A stretch of 64,000 nt of DNA from Candidatus Lambdaproteobacteria bacterium RIFOXYD2_FULL_56_26. Lineage in GTDB: Bacteria > SAR324 > XYD2-FULL-50-16. The stretch is from positions 21,751 through 85,750 of the forward strand of contig MFNF01000042.1 in the NCBI GenBank assembly GCA_001783715.1, given 5' to 3'. Positions 15,606 through 25,055 of the stretch are shown here, piece by piece; within the stretch, counting starts at the first letter, position 1, and each line of letters starts with the position of its first letter. The notes under the pieces are model-generated. The model ran no database searches, was not told where the DNA came from, and saw only the letters and a program-made list of their open reading frames with translations. The translations under genes were made by a program, and so were the position numbers.

Positions 15606-16772
15606 ATGGCTCGTGATTACATCTTTACCTCTGAATCGGTAACCGAAGGACACCCGGATAAAATGGCCGACCAAATTTCCGATGTGGTCCTCGATGCCAT
15701 GTTGGCCCAAGACAAGGACAGCCGGGTGGCTTGCGAAACCCTGATTACCACCGGTTTGGTGGTGATTGCCGGGGAAGTGACCTCCAAAGCGGTGGTGGAT
15801 TTTCAATCCTTGGTGCGCAACAAGATTCGGGAGATCGGCTATGACGACTCCAAAAAGGGGTTTGACTGCGACACCTGCGGGGTGATGGTTGCCCTGGACA
15901 AACAGTCTCCCGACATCGCCCAAGGGGTGGATGAAGGCAAAGGGACCTTCAAGGAGCAAGGGGCCGGTGACCAGGGTTTGATGTTTGGTTATGCCAGCAA
16001 TGAAACCCCCGAACTGATGCCCATGCCCATCGCCTTGGCTCACAAAATGTCCCAACGGCTTTCCGAAGTCCGCAAGTCCGGTGAACTGGGCTACCTGCGG
16101 GCCGACGGCAAGACCCAGGTTTCGGTTTTGTACAAGGATAACAAACCTTACAAAATCAAAAACGTAGTGATCTCCAGCCAACATGCTGAAGAGGTGACCT
16201 TGGCCCAGGTGCAAAAGGACCTGCTGGAAAAAGTGGCCAAACATGTGTTGCCTGCCGAGATGATCGACAAGGACATCGAATACCTGCTCAACCCCACCGG
16301 TCGTTTTGTGATCGGCGGCCCTATGGGCGATTGTGGCTTGACTGGCCGCAAAATCATTGTGGACACCTATGGCGGCATGGGTCGGCATGGTGGTGGCGCT
16401 TTTAGCGGCAAGGACCCCTCCAAGGTGGACCGCTCCGCCGCTTACGCCGCCAGGTATGTGGCTAAAAACATTGTGGCCTCGGGTGCTGCGGACAAATGTG
16501 AAGTCCAGGTAGCCTACGCCATTGGCTACCCGAAACCGGTCAGCGTTCACGTCAACTGCTTTGGCACCGCCAAGGTGGACGAAGGAAAGATTGAAGCGGC
16601 CATCAAGGAATTGTTCCCCTTGACTCCCCGCTGGATCATCGAAACTTTGGACCTGAAACGGCCCATTTACGGTGCCACCTCTGCCTATGGCCACTTTGGC
16701 CGGAACTTGCCCAACTTTACCTGGGAAAAGACCGACCGGGTGAAAGACATCGCCAAGGCCCTGGGGCTTTAA
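15606..16772 (+). CDS. metK: S-adenosylmethionine synthetase
   Basis: The protein has 388 residues: '[20 protein letters not shown]' (ATP-binding N-terminal motif), '[12 protein letters not shown]' and '[20 protein letters not shown]', the P-loop-like signature. It converts methionine plus ATP to SAM. A strong GAGGAG ribosome-binding site precedes the ATG. The 100-bp upstream gap is too short for a SAM riboswitch and none is seen. The adjacency to the methionine-sulfoxide repair genes may be coincidental. Confidence 0.98.
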   Translation: MARDYIFTSESVTEGHPDKMADQISDVVLDAMLAQDKDSRVACETLITTGLVVIAGEVTSKAVVDFQSLVRNKIREIGYDDSKKGFDCDTCGVMVALDKQSPDIAQGVDEGKGTFKEQGAGDQGLMFGYASNETPELMPMPIALAHKMSQRLSEVRKSGELGYLRADGKTQVSVLYKDNKPYKIKNVVISSQHAEEVTLAQVQKDLLEKVAKHVLPAEMIDKDIEYLLNPTGRFVIGGPMGDCGLTGRKIIVDTYGGMGRHGGGAFSGKDPSKVDRSAAYAARYVAKNIVASGAADKCEVQVAYAIGYPKPVSVHVNCFGTAKVDEGKIEAAIKELFPLTPRWIIETLDLKRPIYGATSAYGHFGRNLPNFTWEKTDRVKDIAKALGL

Positions 16773-16784
16773 GAGGTTTTTCCC

Positions 16785-17060
16785 ATGCAGAGGGAGACGA
16801 CCATCTGCAACAAGCTGGGGCTGCACATGCGTGCAGCTTCCAAGCTGGTTCATCTGGCCTCCGGTTTTGACTTGGAAATTTCGGCCAGCTGCAACGGCCA
16901 AGAGGCGGACGCAAAGTCCCTCTTGGACGTACTGCAACTGGCCGGAACCCAAGGCACGCTCCTTACCCTAAAGGCCGAAGGCGACTCCCCTGAAGAGGAA
17001 AAGGAGGCGCTCCAAAAAATCTGCCAACTGATCGAAAACCGCTTTGATGAACCGGAATGA
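16785..17060 (+). CDS. HPr-family phosphocarrier protein
   Basis: The protein has 91 residues. 'NKLGLHMRAASKLVHLAS' places the phosphorylatable His at residue 14. Ser45 in 'DAKSLLDVLQL' matches the regulatory Ser46 region of HPr. No EI, EII or ptsN gene is adjacent, so the role is probably regulatory, as in incomplete proteobacterial PTS systems. It overlaps aroE by 4 bp. An HprK-related kinase is encoded at 45997-47091, but a link is only speculation. Confidence 0.88.
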   Translation: MQRETTICNKLGLHMRAASKLVHLASGFDLEISASCNGQEADAKSLLDVLQLAGTQGTLLTLKAEGDSPEEEKEALQKICQLIENRFDEPE

Positions 17061-17902
17061 CAGGCTCACTTTCGGTGATCAACGGGAAAACTCGGGCCTA
17101 CGGCATCATCGGTAACCCGGTTTCCCACAGTTTCTCCCCCAAAATGCACAGTTCCGCTTTTGCGGCGGTCGGGTTCAACGGGGTTTATCTCCCCTTCCCG
17201 GTTGAAGAACAAGACTTGCCCCGGCTGCTGGAAGCTTTTGTGCTGCTCCAAGTCCAGGGGTTCAACGTCACCGTTCCTTACAAAGAAAAAATCATCCCCT
17301 ACCTGGACGTACTGACCGAAGAAGCCCGAACCCTGGGCTCGGTCAACACCGTTTGGCGAGAACGGGGGCTTTGGAAGGGACACAGCACCGACGGCCCCGG
17401 TTTGGTCCGGGGGCTGTTGGCCCGCAGGTGGAAACTCAAGGGCAAAAGGGTCCAGCTCCTGGGGGCCGGGGGCTCGGCGAAGGCTGCAGCCTTTTCGTTG
17501 CTCAAGGCCGGGGTTTCCTACCTCCAGATCTCCAACCGTACCCTCGACAAGGCAGAGGCCTTGGCCGACCAACTGGCCCGGACCTTTGGTCCCGGTTTGG
17601 TGGGGGTGGGCCTGCAAGGGCAGTTTGACCTTTTGGTTAACGCCACCAGCCTGGGGCTGAGTAGCGACGAAACCCCCCTGGAAGCCGGGGAATTGCCGAG
17701 GTTTGGGCGGATCTACGACTTGATCTACAACCCCCCGAAGACTAGGCTGCTCAGAGAGGCAGAGGCCTGTGGACTGGAGATCGAAAACGGGCTGGCCATG
17801 CTGTTGTACCAGGGAGTCGAAGCCTTTGAACTTTGGACCGGCAAGGCTGCACCGGTAGAGGTCATGGAGGAAGCCCTGTTGTCCCAACTCCGAGGAGGAT
17901 AG
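17057..17902 (+). CDS. aroE: Shikimate dehydrogenase
   Basis: The protein has 281 residues: 'GIIGNPVSHSFSPKMHSSAF' (shikimate-binding SxS), 'GFNVTVPYKEKI' (catalytic Lys), 'GAGGSAKAAAFSL' (NADP-binding loop), 'LVNATSLGL' and 'GLAMLLYQGVEAFELWTG'. It reduces 3-dehydroshikimate in aromatic amino-acid and folate synthesis. It overlaps the HPr gene by 4 bp and abuts the cyclase gene with no gap. Confidence 0.97.
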   Translation: MTGSLSVINGKTRAYGIIGNPVSHSFSPKMHSSAFAAVGFNGVYLPFPVEEQDLPRLLEAFVLLQVQGFNVTVPYKEKIIPYLDVLTEEARTLGSVNTVWRERGLWKGHSTDGPGLVRGLLARRWKLKGKRVQLLGAGGSAKAAAFSLLKAGVSYLQISNRTLDKAEALADQLARTFGPGLVGVGLQGQFDLLVNATSLGLSSDETPLEAGELPRFGRIYDLIYNPPKTRLLREAEACGLEIENGLAMLLYQGVEAFELWTGKAAPVEVMEEALLSQLRGG

Positions 17903-20191
17903 ATGTTCAAGCGGTTACTGAAGTTTTCCGGCTTTAAGCTCTCCTTGTTGATCACCTTGGGGCTTTGTTTCCATTACCTCTTTACCCTGCTTGGCTTCAA
18001 CCCCCAGTCGATGGTCACCCTTTTGGACAAAAAGGTGGTGGACCTGATCCAGGCCAGCCGGGGGGCCAAGGTGGTCAACCCCGAGATCGTCATCGCCACC
18101 ATCGACACCAAGTCGGTGGACAAGTTTGGCCGTTGGCCCTGGCCCCGGGAGATCATGGCCCAGCTGCTGGACCAATTGACCGATTATTATGAGATCGAGG
18201 TTTTAGGGTACGATGCCGTCTTCTCCGAGCCGGACCCCAACGACCAAACCACCCTCAAGGTGATCAAGCGGTTCGGCGATGCGGCCAAGTCGCTGGACAG
18301 CACCTCCAAATCCCACATCCAGGCGGTGGAAGAGCTTTCCCGCAAGTTGAGCACCGAGATGCAAAACGACCGGATCTTTGGGGAGGCCTTGGCCAGACAT
18401 GGCAAAAAGGTGGTCAACGGCTATTTCTTTTTTGCCGATCCCGAGCGGGTCAAACACCTCTCTGCGGCGGAAAAGGAGCAAGCCAGCGCCAGGGTAGCCC
18501 CTTCGGCGATCAAGATCATCAAGGGTATCAATCATCTGTCCTATACCCCTTTGTACGAAGGGGTGGCGGTGGAATCCAACATTGACCTGCTCTCCCCGGC
18601 GGCGGCGATTTCCGGGTACTTCAACGTCTTTCCCGATTCGGAAGACGGCACAGTCCGTAGGGTCCATCTGGTCATGCGGTACCAGGACCAATATTTCCCC
18701 AGCCTGGACCTCCAACTTTTGAGCCGTCACTTGGGTGATGCGCCGATCTCCATGTCCGTTGGGGAAGCGGGCATCGAAGGGTTTGTGGTGGGAGAAAAAA
18801 AGATCGAAACCGATTCGGACGGTTCGGTGATGATCAACTACCGCGGCCCAGCGGCCAGCTTTCCCCATTACAGCGTTTGGGACCTGATCAAACGCAAGGT
18901 CCCCAAGGCCGATCTGGCCGGAAAGGTGGTCCTGCTCGGGGCCACCGAGGTGGGGGTCTTTGACCTGCGGACCACGCCGGTCGGGGTGGATTTCCCTGGG
19001 GTCGAGGTCCACGCCAACCTGTTGGACAACCTGATCCACGGGGATTATTTTTATGTCTCCGACCAGACCAACCTTTTGACATTGCTAGTGATTCTTGTTT
19101 TGGGTCTCTTTGTCGGCCTTTTGGTCCCCAAACTCAAGGCGATTTCCGGGGCGGCGTTTGCCCTGGTCTTGGGGGCGGTCATTTTTGGGGTCGATGCGTG
19201 GTTTTTGACCCGCCACCAAACCTGGCTCAGCTTCTCTTACCTCTTGGGCACCGTCGCCTTGAACTGGCTGGCGATCATGTTGTACAACTACTTTGGGGAA
19301 GAGAAGGACAAACGTTTTATCAAGGATGCCTTTGGGCAGTACATGGCCCCCCAGGTGATCGATGAACTGGTGAAAAATCCGGGACTGTTGAAGTTGGGCG
19401 GCGAGCGCCGGGAAATCACCGCCTTTTTTTCCGATGTCCAAGGGTTTTCAACCATCAGCGAGTCCTTGAGCCCTGAAGAATTGGTGGAGCTGCTCAACGA
19501 ATACCTGACCGCCATGACCGACATCATCATGCGCCACGGCGGCACGGTCGATAAGTTTGAAGGGGACGCAATCATCGCCTTTTTTGGTGCCCCGATCCCC
19601 TTTGCGGACCATGCCAAAAGGGCCTGCGCCGCCAGCCTGGAGATGCAGGAGCGGTTGGGCCAGATGCGGGCGCTCTGGAAGGAAAAGGGCAAACCGGAGC
19701 TGAAGGTGCGCATGGGCCTCAACACCACCGTGGCGGTGGTGGGCAACATGGGTTCCGCCCAACGGATGGACTACACCATGATGGGCGACGGGGTGAATCT
19801 GGCCGCCCGGCTCGAAGGGGTCAACAAGGAATACAAAACCTTCCTGATGGTCTCCGAAACCACCCAACAGGCAACGGCCGAAGAATTTGAGTTCCGGGAA
19901 TTGGACTGGATTCGGGTGGTGGGCAAGCAGGAGCGGATCCGCATTTACGAAGTCCTGGGCCCCAAGGGCTGTATGGACGAAGAAGCGCTCAAGTTGGAGA
20001 AGTATTTCCAAAAAGGCTTGGGCCTCTACCGGCGCAAGGAGTTTGGGGAGGCAGCCAAGTACTTTGCCCACTTTGCCAAACAATACCCGAACCCAGGGAC
20101 GGCCACCGTCTTTTTGGAACGATGTAAACAATTCACCAAGTCCCCTCCTCCCGGAAACTGGGACGGGGTTTTCCAGATGACCAGCAAATGA
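17903..20191 (+). CDS. Adenylate cyclase with extracytoplasmic CHASE2 sensor
   Basis: The protein has 762 residues. One membrane helix near residues 12-32 precedes a CHASE2 sensor domain (to about 385; 'IVIATIDTKSVDKFGRWPWP' is its hallmark). Three helices follow (about 390-455), then a class III cyclase domain. Metal-binding Asp residues are in 'FFSDVQGFSTISE' (about 505) and 'GDAIIAFFGAP' (about 554). The Lys of 'VDKFEGD' favours ATP, and 'GDGVNLAARLEG' carries the transition-state Asn/Arg. A short TPR-like segment ends the protein. It overlaps the next gene by 4 bp. Confidence 0.95.
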   Translation: MFKRLLKFSGFKLSLLITLGLCFHYLFTLLGFNPQSMVTLLDKKVVDLIQASRGAKVVNPEIVIATIDTKSVDKFGRWPWPREIMAQLLDQLTDYYEIEVLGYDAVFSEPDPNDQTTLKVIKRFGDAAKSLDSTSKSHIQAVEELSRKLSTEMQNDRIFGEALARHGKKVVNGYFFFADPERVKHLSAAEKEQASARVAPSAIKIIKGINHLSYTPLYEGVAVESNIDLLSPAAAISGYFNVFPDSEDGTVRRVHLVMRYQDQYFPSLDLQLLSRHLGDAPISMSVGEAGIEGFVVGEKKIETDSDGSVMINYRGPAASFPHYSVWDLIKRKVPKADLAGKVVLLGATEVGVFDLRTTPVGVDFPGVEVHANLLDNLIHGDYFYVSDQTNLLTLLVILVLGLFVGLLVPKLKAISGAAFALVLGAVIFGVDAWFLTRHQTWLSFSYLLGTVALNWLAIMLYNYFGEEKDKRFIKDAFGQYMAPQVIDELVKNPGLLKLGGERREITAFFSDVQGFSTISESLSPEELVELLNEYLTAMTDIIMRHGGTVDKFEGDAIIAFFGAPIPFADHAKRACAASLEMQERLGQMRALWKEKGKPELKVRMGLNTTVAVVGNMGSAQRMDYTMMGDGVNLAARLEGVNKEYKTFLMVSETTQQATAEEFEFRELDWIRVVGKQERIRIYEVLGPKGCMDEEALKLEKYFQKGLGLYRRKEFGEAAKYFAHFAKQYPNPGTATVFLERCKQFTKSPPPGNWDGVFQMTSK

Positions 20192-20943
20192 CCCAGCCCC
20201 AAGACCGAAAACTGCTTTTTTTGTATTTGGACATTGACCACGCCACGGAGTACAAATACCAGCAACACCCCGATGAGTGGAAGACCGCCTTTGAGTTCTT
20301 TTTTGAGGATTTCCCCGACTACCTCAAGGAAGCGCAGCAGACCTTGTTCGGCAAGTTCAAGGTTCCCCCTTTGGCACCGATGAACTTTTGGAAGGCCTTG
20401 GGGGACGGGCAGGTGTACAATGCCCCGTTCCAAACCGCCGACCAAGCCTACCTTTACACCAAGGCCTTTTATAACGCCACGGTGCTGTTCAACGGCTTTT
20501 TCTCCAAACGGTTTGGGCTCTTTGTCAAGGCGGTGGGCTGGTATGCCAGTCTGCCCACCATCAATCTGTGCATCCAAACCCCGGCCGGGGAAGACTACCT
20601 GGGGCCGGACCTGGACATCGGGTTTCGGTTGGCCGCAGAGGCCTTGAGCCAGCGGATGATCCTGGCCATGGACTTGGCCTATGAGCTGAGCTACTCCGCC
20701 TATGCCCAGGAAATGGACTTCTACCACCTGGGCTGGCGCAAGCTCAAGGGGGTGGCCAAGGACAAGCCTTACCCGATCTTGATGATCACCGGGCGCAACA
20801 AGCCGGAACTGCCGATTTGGGAAACCTACCTCAACGACCTGACCCAGGCCTACATCAACGGCGAGCCAATCAGTGCCGAAGGGCTCCGGTCCTTGATCGA
20901 CCGGTACAAGAAAGACCTGCACTTCAACGCCTCCCAGATTTAA
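20188..20943 (+). CDS. Degenerate class III nucleotidyl cyclase-like protein
   Basis: The protein has 251 residues and no membrane segment or close family I can name. Three spaced motifs mirror a cyclase domain: 'LLFLYLDIDHATEYKY' (strand plus Asp), 'NFWKALGDGQVYNA' (the K..GDG region) and 'GPDLDIGFRLAAEAL' (the position of GxxVNxAARL). Key catalytic residues look incomplete, so it may be a regulatory, nucleotide-binding pseudo-cyclase. The 4-bp overlap with the CHASE2 cyclase gene supports co-translation and a shared pathway. Its function is inferred only from pattern and context. Confidence 0.6.
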   Translation: MTQPQDRKLLFLYLDIDHATEYKYQQHPDEWKTAFEFFFEDFPDYLKEAQQTLFGKFKVPPLAPMNFWKALGDGQVYNAPFQTADQAYLYTKAFYNATVLFNGFFSKRFGLFVKAVGWYASLPTINLCIQTPAGEDYLGPDLDIGFRLAAEALSQRMILAMDLAYELSYSAYAQEMDFYHLGWRKLKGVAKDKPYPILMITGRNKPELPIWETYLNDLTQAYINGEPISAEGLRSLIDRYKKDLHFNASQI

Positions 20944-20972
20944 CCTGTTGGCACCTTTCCCCCAAGGACCCC

Positions 20973-23681
20973 ATGCCCAACCGCCACAAGGAAACCCACT
21001 ACCTCTTGGGTTGTTTTTCGGAGATCCTCCAAGAGATCGGAGAAACCGAGTTGGCGGCCTTGGTACCCCCCTCCTCTTCCCCCAGCCCCTCGGCGAACAT
21101 CGGGGCGGGGAAATTGGCCCAGTTTTATTCGGTGGTCTTCCAGCTGCAAAATATCGCCGAAGAAAACCGGTTTGCCCACCAACGGCGGGAGAAGGAAAAA
21201 AACGGTGAACTGATCCCCGGACTTTGGTCCCACGCCCTCTCCGAACTCAAGGGCAAGGGGATCGACTTGACCCAGGTGGAGCAGGCTTGGTCGAGCGTCC
21301 ATGTGGAGCCGGTCTTGACCGCCCACCCGACTGAAGCCAAGCGGATCACCTTGCTTGAATACCACCGGGAGATTTTTTTCCTGCTCAAACAGTTGGAAAA
21401 CCCCCATTGGTCTCCCCAGGAGCTGTTTGACTTTAAGGTTAAAATCAAGGCGATCATCGAGCGGATCTGGCGCACCGGGGAGCTGTACATCCAAAAGCCG
21501 AATCTGGACAAGGAGTTCAAGAACATCCTGTTTTACCTGACTCGGATATTCCCCAATGCCCTGGAGGTGATCGACGAGCGGCTGGTTTGGAGCTGGCTCA
21601 ATGCGGGAGGCTCGGAGGACTGGGTGGACCAGATTGCCCAGTACCCTCGGCTGAGCTTTGGCAACTGGGTCGGCGGCGACCGGGACGGGCACCCGATGGT
21701 CAGCGCCGAATTGACCGGCCAAACCCTGCTCAAGCTCCGCATGGAAGCCCTGAAACTGGCTTCGGACAGCCTTTATGCCCTAGGCCGAAAACTGGGGCTT
21801 TCCGACCAATTGCAACAGGTTCCCCGTTCGCTGCGCCAAAGGACCCAGGAACTACTGGCTGAAACCCAAGGGGCCGGGCACAAGGTCATGGCCCTCAATG
21901 ACCGGGAACCTTGGCGGCAGTTCATCAACCTTTTGCTGCTCAAGCTGCCGATCACCAATACCCACGGGGCTTGGGAACCGAAGCTGGAGCCTTACAGCTA
22001 CGCCAGTTCGGTCCGACTGCTCGAAGACCTGGAGCTTTTGTACCGCTCCCTGCTGGAGATCGGCGCCAAAGGTGTCGCTCGGGCCGAGGTCCGCAAGACC
22101 TACCGGCTGGTCAAAACCTTTGGCTTCCATCTGGCCGCTCTGGACATCCGCCAAAATTCCGCCTTCCACGATCTGGCCATGTCTCAAATCCTGGTCCACC
22201 TGGGGATTGAGGGCGGGGCCGAATTTGGCAGCTGGAGCGAGCAGCGGCGGTTGGACTTTATCAACCGGGAACTGCAAAGCACCAGACCCTTTTTGCTCCC
22301 CGAAGTCCGGGTCGGCAAGGAAGCGGACGAGGTCCGGGATTGTTACCAAGTCCTGGCCAAGCACATCGGGCTTTATGGGATCAACGGCCTGGGCAGCTTG
22401 ATTGTCTCGATGACCAGAAGCCTCTCGGATCTGCTGTTGGTGTATCTCTTTGCCCGTGAGGCCGGGTTGGTGCTACAAAAGGAGAATCAACTCTACTGCC
22501 TGTTGCAGGTGGTGCCTTTGCTCGAAACCATCAACGACCTGGAAAAGGGTCCCGAAATTTTGGGCCCCTTTTTGGACCACCCGGTCAACAAGGCAAGCCT
22601 AGTGGAGATCAAGAAGGAGAAACACCGAGGTTCCCAGATCCAACAGGTGATGGTCGGTTATTCGGACTCCAACAAGGACGGAGGGATCCTGGCCAGCCAA
22701 TGGAGCCTGTACAAGGCCCAGCGGCAAATGGCCCAACTGGGTGAACAGGCCGGGGTTTACATCCGCTTTTTCCACGGTCGGGGAGGTTCGATCGGTAGGG
22801 GAGCGGGGCCGACCAACCGCTTCCTGGCCGCTCTGCCCGCCAGCTCAATGAATGGCAGCTTTCGGATGACCGAGCAGGGAGAGTCGATCAGCCAAAAGTA
22901 TGCCTACCGGACCACGGCGGTTTACAACCTGGAGCTGCTGATGGCCGGGGTCAGTTTGCAGGGGATCGCCAACCAACAAGGGCAAAGTGGTCCCAATCCG
23001 TTGGAACCGGCGATGGAAAAACTCTCCTCTTACAGCCGGGAAGCCTATTCCAGACTGGTCCAAGACCCGGAGTTCATCCAGTTTTTCAGTGAAGCCACCC
23101 CCATTGACCTGTTGGAGTTCTCCAGGATCGGTTCCCGTCCCGCCCGGCGCTCGGGCAAACGGTCCCTGGAAGACTTGCGGGCCATTCCCTGGGTGTTTTC
23201 CTGGAACCAATCCCGCTTTTTCCTGCCCTCCTGGTACGGTGCCGGTTCGGCGCTGGCCCAGCTCAAGGCGGAGGACCCCAAGGAATGGGCCAGTTTTGAA
23301 AGCCAGATCGGGGACAATAACCTCAACTACCTGATGCAAAACATCCGCCGGTCCTTGAAGCTGGCCAATTTGGAGGTGATGAATCTTTATGCCTCCATGG
23401 TCGGTGATGGGGGGATGCGCCAGCGGATGTTGGGGCTGATCGTGGAAGAATACCAAAAGACCCGTACCTTGATGGACCAGCTGTTTGCCCCTTGGCCTTC
23501 GGTTTCTTACGAACGGTTTTCCCGGTCGATCGACCAGCGGGAAGAAGGCTTGGTCAGGCTCCATGAGCAGCAGGTGCGGCTTTTGGGACTTTGGCGACCG
23601 GAGAGGCAAGACCCGGTGCTGCTCGAAGAACTTCTCTTAACGGTCAACGGGATTGCCACGGGGTTAAAAAACACCGGCTGA
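20973..23681 (+). CDS. ppc: Phosphoenolpyruvate carboxylase
   Basis: The protein has 902 residues, full length for the family. Catalytic histidines lie in 'PVLTAHPTEAKRITLLEYHR' (His118) and 'FFHGRGGSIGRGAGPTNR' (His601). 'VGYSDSNKDGG' and the C-terminal 'NGIATGLKNTG' are also diagnostic. It makes oxaloacetate from PEP and bicarbonate. I chose ATG 20973 because the longer upstream frame overlaps the preceding gene and lacks family sequence. Its 3' end faces the convergent nrfD-like gene. Confidence 0.97.
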   Translation: MPNRHKETHYLLGCFSEILQEIGETELAALVPPSSSPSPSANIGAGKLAQFYSVVFQLQNIAEENRFAHQRREKEKNGELIPGLWSHALSELKGKGIDLTQVEQAWSSVHVEPVLTAHPTEAKRITLLEYHREIFFLLKQLENPHWSPQELFDFKVKIKAIIERIWRTGELYIQKPNLDKEFKNILFYLTRIFPNALEVIDERLVWSWLNAGGSEDWVDQIAQYPRLSFGNWVGGDRDGHPMVSAELTGQTLLKLRMEALKLASDSLYALGRKLGLSDQLQQVPRSLRQRTQELLAETQGAGHKVMALNDREPWRQFINLLLLKLPITNTHGAWEPKLEPYSYASSVRLLEDLELLYRSLLEIGAKGVARAEVRKTYRLVKTFGFHLAALDIRQNSAFHDLAMSQILVHLGIEGGAEFGSWSEQRRLDFINRELQSTRPFLLPEVRVGKEADEVRDCYQVLAKHIGLYGINGLGSLIVSMTRSLSDLLLVYLFAREAGLVLQKENQLYCLLQVVPLLETINDLEKGPEILGPFLDHPVNKASLVEIKKEKHRGSQIQQVMVGYSDSNKDGGILASQWSLYKAQRQMAQLGEQAGVYIRFFHGRGGSIGRGAGPTNRFLAALPASSMNGSFRMTEQGESISQKYAYRTTAVYNLELLMAGVSLQGIANQQGQSGPNPLEPAMEKLSSYSREAYSRLVQDPEFIQFFSEATPIDLLEFSRIGSRPARRSGKRSLEDLRAIPWVFSWNQSRFFLPSWYGAGSALAQLKAEDPKEWASFESQIGDNNLNYLMQNIRRSLKLANLEVMNLYASMVGDGGMRQRMLGLIVEEYQKTRTLMDQLFAPWPSVSYERFSRSIDQREEGLVRLHEQQVRLLGLWRPERQDPVLLEELLLTVNGIATGLKNTG

Positions 23682-23744
23682 GGCAGGAAACCAGGGAAGG
23701 GGCGGCAGGGCACCCATCCTTGGGCACCCGCCAAACCCCGAAGG

Positions 23745-25043
23745 CTAGCCCTCGGGGTTGTCCTCGTACGAAGCGATGCGGGCCAACATCTCGGCCTTCT
23801 CTCTGGCCTCGGCCAGCTCCAGGGCCGCCCGTTGGTCCAATGCGGGGTTGGAAAGGATGCCCATTTGGATCGCCCGTAGCGGCTTGACCATCAAGGTGAA
23901 GACCATGGCTCCGATGGCCAGGACCCCCAGGGAGATTTTCACCTCCATGAGGGTCGGCTTGTATTCAAAGACTTCCCCCAACGGTGTGGGGATAAAGCCG
24001 GGGATGACAAAGCCCATGCCCTTCTCGATCCAGATGCCTACCACCGCCATGGCGCAGGCGACGAACAGAAGATAATAGTTTTTTCGGAACTTTTCCACCA
24101 TCAAGATCAACACCGCCCCAACGTTGAGGGCTTGAGCGCTCCAGATCCAAGGGACGAGGCTGTGCTTGCCCCCCATACCCAAAAAGAGGTACCGGGCGTT
24201 GGCCGAATGTTGTCCTTCGGCGTAAAATTCCACAAACAATTCGGCGGCCAACATGATCAGGTTGATCTGCATCGCAATCGCTACGATCACCGCCAGCATG
24301 TCGATCACCTTGTGACCGATTTTGTAGGCATTGATCCTGTGCATGATCAAAAAGGTCATGATAATAAAGGCCGGTCCAGCACAAAAAGCAGTGGCCAAAA
24401 ACCGGGGTGCCACCAAGGCGCTGGACCAAAAGGGCCGAGCCGAGTTGGAGGCAAACAAAAAGGCGGTCACGGTGTGGATCGAAATGGCCCAAAACATGGA
24501 GAGCACCGCCGCCGCAAAAACCAGGTTTTTGTTGTACTCCCGGCCGTGGTAGGTGTGGTAGAGGATGTAGCCAGGGATCAGGAGGTTCAAGGCCAAATAG
24601 CCGTTGAGCACCAAAACGTCCCAAGTCAACAGGGAGCTGGGCCAGTTGAACATGCCCGGATAAGGGGAAAGGTGCCAGATCCGGTCGGGTCGGCCCAGGT
24701 CCACCGCCACAAAGAGCATGCACATCAAACTGGCAGCGACGGCCAACCCTTCCCCTAAAAGCACCACCCGCTTTGCTTCTGCGTTATGGAAGATATAGGC
24801 CGGGATCACCAGCATCACCGCCGCAGCGGCCACACCGACCAAAAAGGTGAAGTTGGAGACATAAAAGCCCCAGGAGACTTGGTCGCTCATCCCGGTGACC
24901 ATCAGACCGTTGGCGGTCTGGTTGGCATAGGTGAAGACCCCCATGGAAATGAAGAACAGCAAGGTGCCGATCCAAATCCAATAGGCCCTGCCGCCGGACA
25001 AGGCGGTCTTGAGGCAGTCCACGACAAAACGAATCAAATCCAT
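23745..25043 (-). CDS. NrfD/PsrC-type quinone-interacting membrane subunit
   Basis: The protein has 432 residues with about ten hydrophobic helices. 'SWGFYVSNFTFLVGVAAAAV' and 'DLGRPDRIWHL' match the DsrP/HmcC branch of the NrfD superfamily, which exchanges electrons with the quinone pool. It is third in a tightly packed set with the Fe-S protein (12 bp upstream) and the tetrahaem cytochrome. No molybdopterin subunit is adjacent, so the set may be a quinol:cytochrome electron-transfer module rather than a complete reductase. The C-terminal tail is hydrophilic and Ala/Glu rich. Confidence 0.9.
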   Translation of the reverse strand: MDLIRFVVDCLKTALSGGRAYWIWIGTLLFFISMGVFTYANQTANGLMVTGMSDQVSWGFYVSNFTFLVGVAAAAVMLVIPAYIFHNAEAKRVVLLGEGLAVAASLMCMLFVAVDLGRPDRIWHLSPYPGMFNWPSSLLTWDVLVLNGYLALNLLIPGYILYHTYHGREYNKNLVFAAAVLSMFWAISIHTVTAFLFASNSARPFWSSALVAPRFLATAFCAGPAFIIMTFLIMHRINAYKIGHKVIDMLAVIVAIAMQINLIMLAAELFVEFYAEGQHSANARYLFLGMGGKHSLVPWIWSAQALNVGAVLILMVEKFRKNYYLLFVACAMAVVGIWIEKGMGFVIPGFIPTPLGEVFEYKPTLMEVKISLGVLAIGAMVFTLMVKPLRAIQMGILSNPALDQRAALELAEAREKAEMLARIASYEDNPEG

Positions 25044-25055
25044 TCCAGCCTCCGG

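Noticed and set aside
15444..16952. 502-codon frame opposite metK
   Set aside because: Shadow of metK; low-complexity His/Gly-rich product without motifs.
20817..20972. Upstream extension of the PEP carboxylase frame
   Set aside because: It overlaps the preceding gene, and PPC family sequence begins at the ATG at 20973.
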